Positions 49,944 through 60,891 of a stretch of DNA of 64,000 nucleotides are shown in pieces. The notes beneath the pieces were generated by a model, which was given only the letters and a program-made list of their open reading frames with translations, made no database searches and was not told where the DNA came from. Both the position numbers and the translations under genes were made by a program. Source of the stretch: Armillaria gallica (lineage: Eukaryota; Basidiomycota; Agaricomycetes; Agaricales; Physalacriaceae); NCBI GenBank assembly GCA_037576215.1, contig JBANDB010000012.1:2294001-2358000 (forward strand), written 5' to 3'. How positions within the stretch are numbered: the stretch's first letter is position 1; every line of letters starts with the position of its first letter.

Positions 49944-50271
49944 TAGGGGGGGTCAGAGTAGGCGATTATGCCTCGATTATGAGAACGATTATGAAAACGA
50001 TTATGGGCCCGCTGTTTGAGCCGGAGACGCCGTCGAACTGCTTCTTCGAAGCCCGCGGTGACGTCGCTTCCCCAAATGAGGCAGGAGGCATAATCGTCGA
50101 AGCCATAATCGTCCCCATAATCGCTCATAATCGCATAACCTCCTCCGGAGGAGGTTATGCGATTACGGCCGATGTCGATTATTCCCACGATTATGGACTC
50201 ATAATCGTTGCATAACCGCCTTCATAATCGCTCTCATAATCGCTCATAATCCTGTACTCTGACCCCCCCTA
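49944..50271. mobile_element. MITE-like element B with perfect terminal inverted repeats
   Basis: 328 bases with 17-base perfect terminal inverted repeats (TAGGGGGGGTCAGAGTA at the left, its complement at the right). If the outer TA on each side is the target duplication, this is the pattern of Tc1/mariner-type non-autonomous elements. It has about 13 GATTATG/CATAATC motifs, a central GC-rich core and a 38-base perfect palindrome. It shares ends and sub-terminal sequence with element A. No open frame of note. Confidence 0.85.
50128..50165. repeat. 38-base perfect palindrome inside element B
   Basis: The sequence centred on TCCGGA at about 50146 reads the same on both strands for 38 bases. 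It can form a strong hairpin or cruciform; probably a structural part of the mobile element. Confidence 0.9.
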
Positions 50272-51208
50272 TTGTTGACAACATAGAAGCACTAATTCTT
50301 TGTCCAATTGCTATTCAATACCAACTCTCCATGATTACTTTTGAATGTAATCTGGCAGGTCACGAAAGATGCATTTGATCTGTGCCCAGCTTGAAACCGC
50401 TGATTGGAATTAGAGCCCAACGAGATGACTTCCTAAACGGGATACCGGCTATATCTTCCCGCCAGCAATGCGGCAGAAGGAGCGAAGCCTTTCTGTTCGA
50501 ACCAAGTCCGAAGAGCACTGTATCGGTAAGTGGCTACTTCTTCAAAGATGTACAAAGCGTTTCCCTGTGCGTATTTAACTATGTTGCTATCGTGTAGTAG
50601 ACTCATGAGCACTTATAGGCTGTGAGAATTCACTAACCACCTGTTGTTGGCAACGACCGTCAATTTGGGGTGACCTAGGATGATAATCTTCTTTTTCTCT
50701 GGCAGAATTTACGCTGTATATCAAGATTCAATAATCAGTTATAATATGTATGCCATTGAAGTTTGAAATTATAAATTCACTTTTTACATTTTTTGCCGAG
50801 GTGGTGGGCCTACTTACCGCCCCAACTTCAAGCGGTGAAGGCCCGGGTGACGATGTTAAAACTTGATCGAAGCTACTTATTTAAGGCTTAGATATTTCTA
50901 TTCACCTCCACATAAGTCAAGTATAACTCTACAGTATACACATGTTGATAAAAAGAAGAAATATACAACCTTGGGGCACAAAAGGCTAGCAAAAGGTGAT
51001 CCGCGACTTCGAAGTTGTAACAGCAGAGGAGCCGGTATCCCGTTTAGGAAGTCACATTGTTCGGCTCTACTTCCCCGCCGACTTGAAGGATGTAGTTTCT
51101 TTCCTAGCTTCTTTCCACTTTGTTCTCGTTACCATCTACCATACAATGGGCTTTCCCCACCTTACGAGGCTAGTTGTTAGTGTGCAGCTAGTTTAGTCAC
51201 CGCAGTGC
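50272..51208. other. Region between element B and duplication copy 2
   Basis: Mostly AT-rich and without genes. The end, 50996-51196, has an open frame reading like the leucine-rich part of an F-box protein (VVTAEEPVSRLGSHIVRLYF, then GFPHLTRLVV). It directly adjoins copy 2, so it may be another F-box fragment joined there. Confidence 0.4.
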
Positions 51209-52459
51209 CATCTGCGATCATTTTTTCTCTCTGGATAACCTGTTAATTACATCAGCGTGCCCATTGACTGCCCTGTCACTCGATGAATACATCTCCGCAC
51301 CCTCCCATGTCCTACTTCAATGTGTCTCAGGTGTCCCTACTCTCCGCATATTGACAGTACAACAGAGCAGGGAATGTGGCAGGGATTTGATCGTTGATGA
51401 CAATTTTCTCGAGGCTCTAACGCCGGGAACGTTATGTCCTGAATTACGGGTTCTGATTCTGGTCGACAGTAACGCGTATCAAGAGGACACACTGGTGGAT
51501 CTTTTGCGAGCACGGTGTGCCTCACCTACCGGGGTGGCGAAACTGCAGGAAGCTTCCATCTCTTCTCATCGTCCCAGATCCCACGCTGATGAACAGATAA
51601 GAGGTCTGGGAAGTCAGTTCACAGTGCATCGAGTATAGCCTCAGGGGTTTGGATGGAGGGAGGAGTCTATTCGGGTGAGGACAAGTGCCTGTTCAAACTG
51701 CCCCCGTTTGATTACTCAATGCCGGTGCATATGTCGTCTATGTGTAGTGTTCGTCATAAATTCTCCGAAATGATATCCGATACACTTCAAACCGCTGCGT
51801 ACAGACCTTGCCCCATATACTTGTCAAATCTTCTCTTCCATCACGTCGCCATACATCTATCCACAGATAAATTCTCTGGATTACCCCACCAAAACGGAAA
51901 GTCTACCGCTTTGTTACTGGCACCAAAGACCGCAAAACTGAGGATGAACAAGATGACTTGGCTTCCTCCGTCGAGCGCCGCAGATGTCAGATAGTTGTAT
52001 TTCTTGAACCAGCCAGGTCTGTACTTCCTTAGCCACCACTGCGAAAAGAAACCGATCACGAAACAAGACCACCACTGGCCGTTGACGGAGTATGGGAGGC
52101 TGTGAATCAATGAGCTTCAAATCGTCGATCTTGGACACCATACGTACTATCCTATGTATAAAGTAATGATGGGGACGTTGATGTACTTCATCGTTTTTGC
52201 CAGTGTGCTCCCTGGCTTCGAGTATCGGTGTATGACCCAGAACGGGATCGGACAGAATAGCCCAATAAACCTAAGTCAAGTTGACGTCAAATTAAGAGGG
52301 CAGTCTGTGGAACGTCGACGTACATGCCAAACGGGATAATCCAGTATCCGGATTCCTTCCCGTAGGTGAACAGCTCTTTACCTAAAGCGCCCATTGCCAC
52401 AGAGGCAGAGTTGACGGATTGGATATTCCATCCACTCCACTACGAAAAACATTGTGAAG
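51209..52459. repeat. Duplicated 1.25-kb block, copy 2
   Basis: Near-identical to 44660-45908, same orientation, 6.55 kb apart. The left edge falls inside the F-box coding sequence, the right edge in intron 20 of the transporter gene (52440-52491). Confidence 0.93.
51211..51638 (+). pseudogene. 5'-truncated copy of the F-box gene
   Basis: Codes for the last 140 or so residues of the F-box protein at 43317-45088 with about 15 changes (for example LSLDEYISAPSHVLLQC against LSLDEYISVPSRILLQC) and the same stop context. The N-terminal coiled coil and F-box are absent. The frame is open over the whole fragment, so it decayed little or is recent. Confidence 0.85.
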
Positions 52460-55298
52460 TAAGATGAAACAGGCGTTGGTGTAGGACTTACCACACGTGT
52501 CCCAGTGGGGTCTTTCAATACATCTCTGTTATTCGTTACAATCGTATTCATCACTGAGTAGATGAGGTTTTAGTGGATTTAGTCAGCGGAAAAAACGAAG
52601 CAATACTCGCTTGTGTAGTTAAATACCGATCCGATGATGGATCCGGCCTGCCAAAGAATGAGCGTCAGACGTTCACAAACCAGAGCAAGCGAGGACGAAC
52701 CATCTGAGCAGCGAAGGTGATTCTTGGTGGCAGCTTCGTGTACTGTCCCAATTTCAGATCTATCATGGTAATTAATAAGTATATCTAGGATACGCAGCAT
52801 AAATATCATATAGACAGACCTTGCAACATATACAACGTCTGCCATGCGGTGCTGTTTCCGAACAAGTTGGCATACATGACGGTTCTGAGAAGACATAAGC
52901 ATTGACTGTCTCGACGTCGAAATAGACTAGACACGCACATCGGCTCGCCGGGATGTATAAAAGCAGCTATTATCTGCACCGCGTACTTCAATGAGATATT
53001 GAATCCAGTAGTGGCCGTGACTGTACAGGCCATTCAGCAACATCGATCTCTAAGCGGAATAGAACTGCTTACTGAATCCCAGAAGAGTTGCCATGAAGAA
53101 ACTGAAGACTAATCAACCGTGTACTTTTTAACACATGGATATATTAAAGTGATAAGAAGCCGGTATACCTGTGAAGAAGATGACACTCCAAGCTGGAATC
53201 AAGACGTATCCTCCCGGGCCGGCATACGATGTGCCAATAGCGACCCCGAGGGAAACGACAAAAAGCGCCGCGTAGACCCATTGTGGGACCTCCTCTACGG
53301 CAACACGTTAGTCATCCTGCTTCACTATTCTGCTGAACAATGACTTACTATACTTCTTCATCTCTACAGAAAGTGTATTTGTTAGTTTCATACCTTACAA
53401 CAGCTATGATATCTCACCGTTATAATGTGGGTCATCTACGTCCGCGTGTCCTCTCTTCAGGAACCTGAGCCCACCAAAGGCGGCCTTCAACTCCCGCCAG
53501 TGCCAAAGCAACACGTATGTCACCGCGCTCCCGAGTGAGAGATTGTAACACAATTGACTGATAGCGTACGTCGTTGTGTAGCGCGGGAGACCAACCTCCG
53601 CGATCGCAGTGGTATTAAGGTGATAATTGGAGTCGATAACGGCCTCTTGATCATATGTTTCCCCGTCCTTGCCAAAGAGAGAAGTAGACATCCAAAGAAT
53701 ATCACGTCCGTTGAAGACATTTGAGTAATAACTTGTCGTCAGGACGATGTATCCCAACAGCATGCCGACTGAATAGACAGCAAACGTCAGATCATGTCGA
53801 TATCAATCACTCGCAGAATGGACGCACTGTAAGAGTTCACCTCTGATATAGGTCAGAATACAGCTTTACGAAAGAAAACAGCAGTGCACGTACGCGTCTG
53901 GAGAGGCCATACCAGCGGGAAACCTTGGGTAATTAAAGTCCACGAAAGGCCAAAAGAGAAAAGGCCGATGCCCTCGTTACTAGAACCTGCCCCAAAGAGA
54001 TTTCGTACAAATTCGTGTCGTCCATTATCTGCGAGACATATAACTGAGATGGCGGTGAGGAGAGGAAACTTCCATGCAAATGTCAGCACTAGTACAGTAA
54101 GGATACATGCCAAGGACACGAACGGGATATTGAGGAATCCATTCCCAGAAAAAATAGCAGCAAACTGGAACATCAGTTAGAGACTACTTGCCTGCGAGTA
54201 GACCAAGTTAACATACAACGATCCAGAAGAACTTTCGCTTCTTCGCATTCAGCGTTCCACTGAAATGTAAACTTTGTAGCAGGTTCACCACCGAAATGTA
54301 GGACGGGTAAAACGCGCTGGAAGCAGAATGAGCAGTGCGTTACGTGTATATATTGAAACCCACTAGGTCGGATAAACCAGGAGCGTCCGCACTAGAAGGG
54401 CAAGTAAACCACCATCACTCCACACTCGGAACATCACCACTCACAAAGTCCGGCAATGCCGTAACCTATCATTTGGGTTGAAAAAATTTGGAATATTGCC
54501 ACAGCACTATTCAGACGAAGGTCGTAAAAGAGATCTTGGATGATCATCTGTCAGTACGTATCACTTTCGAGACTGGTGACGATGGCTGACCCATAGCGGC
54601 AATATTCTCCATAGCTAACGCGATGTTCGACGCCGTAGATGCCATGATAACGATAGCAGTATGCTCTCTGGAAGAACGCGTTTGGCAAGCAACCATAACA
54701 GATGAAAGCTTGTACATACTTGATGTTGAATGGACCAGGATTCAGATACCGCCAATAACCAGAGATGGGAATTAATCCTGCGCATCATTGACGTAGAAAA
54801 TAAGGTTGCGTGAGTGTAACAAGAACGACAAATCTCACCGGTCATGCCGGTACCCAGAACATAAGCGATGATAAGGCAGAACAGTTGCGATACGCTTGCA
54901 TTCTGAGGTTTGAATGTGTAGATGGTTGCAAGGACCTTGAGAGGAGATAGGTCATGACGCTTGCCGAGAGTAATGTATACTTACGGAAGAGAACGCGCTG
55001 AGTCCAAAGCCCAAAAATATCGCCCTAAAGGTGACGATGGGGAGGTCCGGATCGTCTCGGGTGGATATGACCTATAAAACAAGCATTAGAATCTGAAAGC
55101 ACAGCGAAACTTACAATTACGAACCTGAATAGCGACATCCTCGGCATGCTCGATGACCACCTCGTCATTCGCATCCAGTCCCAGATCGCTGCTGGAGTTG
55201 ACAACCTCGACCTTCTCCGTGAACTGGGCCTTCTCGACATTGGTAGACTGCTTCTTGTCGAGCTCGGGTAGGGTTGTGGCCTCGTATACACTTGCCAT
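51841..55298 (-). CDS. Oligopeptide transporter (OPT family), 23 exons, one or two frame breaks
   Basis: Proton-coupled plasma-membrane peptide or peptide-conjugate importer. Exons: 55298-55125, 55071-54985, 54935-54839, 54777-54720, 54667-54592, 54547-54445, 54391-54364, 54316-54217, 54164-54124, 54068-53894, 53842-53828 (15 bases), 53768-53418, 53363-53349 (15), 53294-53169, 53108-53073, 53020-52939, 52884-52820, 52759-52701, 52647-52611, 52553-52492, 52439-52324, 52270-52148, 52099-51841; 761 residues, the family length. OPT marks: RYLNPGPFNIKEH, IMASTAS, FWEWIPQY, SVICLADN, YKEVPQWVY, TTGFNISLKY, DLKLGQY, TWSG-type VWSGWNIQS, SQWWLRKYRPGWFKKYNY, SAALDGG and FPFWWGNP. FWEWIPQY needs one more T in the run complementary to 54149-54154. 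After exon 5 the junction near 54590-54598 needs a GC donor or one base fewer. Exon 19 uses a GCGAGT donor. It is convergent with the F-box fragment. Confidence 0.88.
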
Positions 55299-56093
55299 CA
55301 CGATAAGAGAACGAGGAGCCCTATCAACAAAAAGAAGCAAGCTGCGTTACTTAAGTAGTGTATATCACCGGGCAGAATTTGACGAACTGGGCTTATCTGG
55401 GGCTGCCTAATCGCAATGCCATGGTATTGTTGATATCAGTTCCGGGCGCCCTCGGTCCGCAGGTAGAGAGAACATGACTGTCTGCGATTCTCGTCCTTCA
55501 GTACCATGTTCATAATAAAGTTTAGACGCGCATACTAGAAGCGAGCTACTTCAGCAAATCCAGAGGCATTTCGGTGAGCCAGTGTCAGATTAGACGATTT
55601 TTCGCTTATGGCAGACAAACGATTGGCCATAGTACTGTAGCATATGGCGCAGTTGGTCAGAGGCAAAATCGACGATCGCTGAGTTTCTATTTCGAATTTC
55701 GATCGTTCAATTCCCACACTAGCGGACGCGACTCCGCAAAGTTCGAACTACAATGGCAGGCTCTTTGGCATATACCAATAGCTATATACGATATGCGCTG
55801 TCAAAAAGCACATCTCTACATATTGGCGGCTGCAGCTCTTTTGACTTCTAATTCCCAACCCATGTACCGGTGAACCGGGCGGCCGCCATACTCGCTCGGA
55901 ATCCGGATATTCCTATCTCAATGAAAAATGCCGGTACGCACTGACGACGGCTATTGGTTTGAAAGTAATTTAGGGAGAGCAGATAAGGTATATCATCTCC
56001 TTATCTTGGCACTAATGCTCGGCGTATGATAAGTTCTACAAAACTATCACCTATCGCCCAGCCGACTTCCAAGGGCCTTGTCTCGAGTGGAAC
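55299..56093. other. Divergent promoter region between transporter and ureohydrolase genes
   Basis: No gene recognised. Near 55636-55720 there are tRNA-like box A (TGGCGCAGTTGG) and box B (GTTCAATTC) words, but the stems do not pair. Confidence 0.45.
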
Positions 56094-57780
56094 ATGTCGT
56101 ACTCCGTCAAGTTGGCTATCTTGCTGATATCGTCAGCTGCAGTACTGTGCACGGACGCCCACCAACACCAACATCCTCTCGCAAGTCCACAACAAGACCA
56201 AGTGGACATTAGCACGGAGCCGTGGACTACTCGTTATGGCGCTCAACAAGACCTAGGCTACACTGGCCCTCTGAGCTTCTCGCACTTCCCCTATACACGC
56301 TGCCTGGAAGACCCTTCTCAGTTATTCGATATCGCGATTATTGGCTTCCCGTTTGACACGACCACTTCGTATCGACCTGGTGCGTAGTACACCTCCGAGC
56401 CATGAGAGATCATCACTAACCACCTCACCAGGCGCGCGATTTGGCCCTTTTGCCATTCGCTCAGGATCCAGAAGACAGCATGCCCGTGGGTACACATTAA
56501 CGTGGGGAACGAGCCCGTACGATCTCGGAGCGGGGTTGCATGATTGTGGGGATGTAAGCACCCGCTCATCTTCTTTGGGATGGATGCATAATGTCGGTTT
56601 ACAGGTTCCTCTCTCGGCTTACGATAACGCAAAAGCTATCGACCAGATGGAAGCCGCGTACACTACACTTCTCTCGCGACCTGTCTTGGGCGGCACAAAC
56701 GAGGCATACAAGTCCAAAACCGCTGCTATCTCATTAGACGGAAAGGAACATCCGCGGATCGTGACCCTAGGGGGAGATCACACAATCGTACGTATCTCCA
56801 TCTCCACAATCTCCTTAGTCTGACGGATTTTATAAAGGTTCTCCCTATCCTGCGATCCCTGAACAAAGTCTACGGTCCGGTATCTGTTCGTATTGCCTAC
56901 GCTGTTCTGGATTTTCAATAATGCCCCCCTCCCCTAGGTCATCCACTTTGATGCCCATCTCGATACATGGCCCCCTGGTGGCACAACCGGCCAAGAACGT
57001 ATCACTCACGGCACCTTCTTTGCCGTTGCCGCTGAAGAAAACCTGATGACGAACACCAGTATCCATGCAGGCATTCGGTGCAAGATGGCTGTGAGTCCCG
57101 AGCTTGAAGACTGAGACGTCTGCTAGATGGCTGGTGTATTTCGCAGGGCATCCAAGACGTAGAGCATGACGACGCTGTTGGGTTCCAGGTCATCAGTACA
57201 GATGATATTGACGACTATGGTATCGGTAATATCATCAAGAAAATACGGCAGAGGATTGGAAACAGTCCCGTTTACCTCAGGTGGGATTTCCTTCATTGGC
57301 TGCTCGATAAGCCTGATTGTGTTTTTTTGCCAGTCTTGATATCGACGTCGTTGACCCAGCCCTGGCACCTGCAAGTAGGTCACAATTCCCACTGTACCAC
57401 TGATACACTCTCACCTTCCTGTGTATTAGCTGGAACGCCCGAAACAGGCGGTTGGACAACTCGTGAAGTTAAGCGCATCATCCGTGGTCTATCTGGGCTT
57501 AATTTCGTGTATGTCAGCTGTATCCAGCCCTGCATTTTTCCTCATCTGATTGCACGTTTAACAGAGGTGCTGACATCGTCGAGGTCGCTCCCGCTTATGA
57601 TTCTGGTAGGTGGTCTACGTTACACTAAATCTGACCTGTTGCTAAGATGTGTTTATAGCTGATGTTACTGGCATCGCTGCGGCCGATATCGTGCATGACT
57701 TCCTGACGATGCTTCAGTTGGCAGAGCCGCCTGCGCCTCACAAAGGACCGTTTTCTTTAGAGGATTTGAAGTATCTATAA
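56094..57780 (+). CDS. Agmatinase-like ureohydrolase with a signal peptide
   Basis: Mn-dependent hydrolase of the arginase/agmatinase family. Ten exons: 56094-56379, 56432-56553, 56605-56787, 56838-56879, 56938-57090, 57147-57280, 57334-57374, 57430-57508, 57565-57605, 57659-57780; 400 residues. Metal-ligand motifs are all present: GGDHTI (Asp194, His195), HFDAHLDTW (His214, Asp216, His218, Asp220) and SLDIDVVDPALAP (Asp309, Asp311), followed by GTPETGGWTTREVKRII and IVEVAPAYDSADVTGIAAAD. The N-terminus MSYSVKLAILLISSAAVLCTDA looks like a cleavable secretion signal. The preference for agmatine over arginine or guanidinobutyrate is inferred from overall similarity to the fungal agmatinase branch and is not proved. 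Small exons (42, 41 and 41 bases) splice in phase; no break. Confidence 0.93.
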
Positions 57781-59229
57781 ATATTAAAGACGGCGGAGAT
57801 GGAAGACAGAAGCTGAATACATACAGTCCAAGCAGAACATGAACAGTGACGTTTTGGCAATGTACTGGTCAGTTAGACAATCCTTTCGGAACATTAAGCT
57901 TCAGCAGAGCAGGAGGAGCATCAGCATAAGCTTTTCGCCCGTAAATTGCGAAATCGGAAGAATCGGTGAAAATGTCCGAACCTTCACCACCACCATGGTA
58001 TATCCTTCGCTCCCTCTTCATCCCCTGGACACTTATATCTCTTGAGAGGCCCGCACCGACGCATTACACGGTGTACGGGCAGCAAACATTATCACGTATG
58101 TACGTCGTTTTTCGGTCTCGTTGGAGGTAACAAGGGATATGGCAGCTTCGCGTCGAGGAGCTGCTAGGAATCGAAGGTATTTGATGGATGTAAATGCCTT
58201 GAACTATTGCCGATTTTCATTGATACCCCTACATGGCTCATCGTGCAAGAATTAATCCAATGAGACTCGCATTGCGCTCCCAAATTCAGTCAAATCATCA
58301 GAAGTATTGCAACTAGTAGCTCCGTTTCTCTGGGACGGATTTTCATAGTTGCTCAGGTAGACATCTGGTCCATGCCGAGTCTTGCAATCGAGTTCACGCT
58401 GCCATAGGGAAGCAAGAAAACAACGTTCCCATCCTTAGATGCAGGAATCAGGCTACAGACATGGGTTGCGTCAAGGTCAAAAGTCTAACAGGCGCGAAAG
58501 AGGGGGAGACTTACGGAGAATTGGCCTGATATTACGCTAAATGCTTATCGACTTAAAACTCGCATCACTGTTATGAACAAGCTGACAGCGCATAGAAAAA
58601 ATTTCCAGGTCTCTAGAGCAATAACTCTATGACAGGTACGAGTTAGACACAACGGCATCAGACCAATGAAATAAACTGAAAATGCCTAGGCCCTCGGCCT
58701 CAACAGCGGGCTCCGGGACGGTTCGTTCGGTGACCACGTCTTTCGTTACACCGACACATAACCAACATTAACGCTACGTGAACACCAACGAGGAAGCGAA
58801 TGAAAGCGGACCCAGAGCGATGGGCGAACAGTGATTCGTGGTCTGGTCGACGAACACCAAAGAAATCGGCTATCAAAGCATATCTGCCACGCGAGAAAGG
58901 CAGGCTCTGTGGACAACAACCAGATTCATTCTCGGACTTGATTATTATAATTGAGGGTACACACCTTTCAATCCGAAACCCAGGCTGTCGTTGCACTGTG
59001 ACGGTGCCCGTGGTGACGACTTCAAAATATAACGCGCATAGCGTTCAATATTGAACGACGTGAAGAGGTGAAATGGTGATGTTTAGACTCGTAACTGTTG
59101 TCTCTCTGGGTGACGCTGTGAAGAGATGCAAAGGACGAGCATGACTGCTGACAAGCACGGACATAGGGCCCTGGCGACGACCACATGCGGAGCTGAAAGA
59201 ACTTGCCCTCGTTTTTTTCTCTGCCAGCA
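57781..59229. other. Region between ureohydrolase and second F-box gene
   Basis: 1.4 kb without a recognised gene; an open frame at 58800-59054 has no motif. Confidence 0.5.
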
Positions 59230-60539
59230 ATGGTGAGCAGTCCTCCCTACTCTTCCCCTTCCAACTTCCTACAATTTGCTCTAGGTCGTCGCCGCCAGCT
59301 GCAGTCCGCTACCCCAAGAAATCATTGATCAGATAACGGACGAGCTGCAGGAAGATTTTTCGACGCTCAAGGCCTGTGCACTCGTTTCCCGCTCATGGAA
59401 GGAATCCAGCCAGCGACACATCTTTTCTGACATCTTCTTCGAGGCGCCTCCAGAACCGCTACCATTGGAAATGAGCCCATGCCATACCTTTCATCGCCTT
59501 CTGACCACCTCGCCTCACCTCGGACGCCATGTACGGCATCTCGAAATATGCGATGAAGGGCGTACCTCCGACTCGACGCGCAGATGGCTCCTCGCCTCGG
59601 TCGAAATCCTCATGTCGGTCATTTCCCTGCTGACATGCCTCAGCAGCGTCGACATCTCCTTCAGCGGTCTGTGGTGGGAGGATGTTCTTTCAATCAAGAG
59701 CGTCCTCGTTGCCATTTTCCAGCTCGAATCGCTCAGGAGCGTCGCGCTGGAAGACTTCCAGGTGAGGCTGAACGAGCTGTTCAGTCTCCTCCGGTCTCGT
59801 TCAATCTGCGATTTATCGATTTCCGCCATCGAGGTCCTGCCGGATTTGTTCCCCCCTTCACCCAGGTTCTCCATGCCGCTGCATGAACTTTCACTGTCAC
59901 TCCAGCACATGCAGCATGCTCAGGACTTCATGGAATGGCTCGTTTCCCCCACCTCTGTCGTCGACCTCAGCGTATCCAAGAAACTGAGCCTTTCTGTGGC
60001 AAACTCCGACGAAGCCAACGCCGCGCAGGTCCTACTGGAGAATCCCATACTCCAGAACCCGGATATCCTGGAGATTCAAACTCTAAATTGCAGTACGCTT
60101 TCCTGGGTTTCGCAATTAAATCGTTTTCTAAAAAATCTTCAAAGGCGTTCACATGCCACACCGGCGTGAAGAATGTCTTCCCCCTCGCTTTAGTCGCTTC
60201 CGACACGTACAGCTCAGGCTTGTGGAAGCATTAGCTTGTGAACACTGCGGCAACTCCCTTCTAGATATCGTGCTTTGGTGGACGCGATCTTTCGAAGCTA
60301 TCCAAGACAGTAATATCGAGGAAATATCGCTTACGCTTACAAAGAGGTCCGCCTCCCGCTTTCATCATGTTCCCAATTATGTGTGGCACGCCTTGGATGC
60401 TGCACTGTGCCGACCAAAAATGTCTTCTTTGAGAAGCGTACATCTGAAAGTGGAAGATCTTGAGATTGACAAAGCACTGCTCTTGAGGTTGCTACAGGCG
60501 TTTCCTATTCTTTATCACCGGGGACTATTGCGAGTCTAA
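59230..60539 (+). CDS. F-box-like protein
   Basis: Three exons can be joined: the start codon alone (59230-59232) before a GTGAGC donor, then 59285-60092 and 60145-60539; 401 residues. The F-box-like domain is at the very N-terminus: LPQEIIDQITDELQEDFSTL, then KACALVSRSWKESSQRHIF. The body has the leucine-rich pattern of this family (RHVRHLEICDE, LRSVALEDFQ, LHELSLSLQ, HVQLRLVEAL, WWTRSFEAI). The 52-base second intron restores the frame that the longer open frame loses. The start exon is the weakest point: a later in-frame ATG at about 59470 would cut off the F-box. Probable SCF substrate adaptor; target unknown. It lies 352 bases before another F-box gene on the same strand, so the two may be tandem paralogues. 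Confidence 0.8.
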
Positions 60540-60891
60540 GGTGGGTTTATCCCCATATTCCTCTTTTTCTCAAATTGACGCGTTCCCGAACAGGCAACCC
60601 CACAGTGACATATATCCCATGTTTTCTGAAGTTATCCGTGATGCTTTCTGTCCTTGCTTTTAGTTTCACGTATTTATAATTTATATACCTTTCCAACTCG
60701 GCCGCTTCTATCATATATACTCAAGTAGTTGCAGACATAATTCCACGAACCCAATGACATCAAAAAATCGGGACGAACCGACACGTGCACATGGCAAGCA
60801 ACCCTGAATATTACTCTCACTTTAGTCATTCACTAGAGCCTTGGCGAGTAAGCAGTTCCTGTACATAATTGAATGGACAATACTTAGCATC
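60540..60891. other. Short intergenic region between two F-box genes
   Basis: 3' end of one gene and promoter of the next; CT-rich around 60640-60720, no other feature. Confidence 0.5.

Noticed and set aside
49416..50271. CRISPR-like array of short repeats
   Set aside because: The GATTATG words are in both orientations with irregular spacing and no unique spacers of equal size; this is eukaryotic mobile DNA.
55630..55725. tRNA-like sequence with box A and box B words
   Set aside because: The T stem pairs at only two of five positions and no acceptor stem closes; at best a decayed tRNA.
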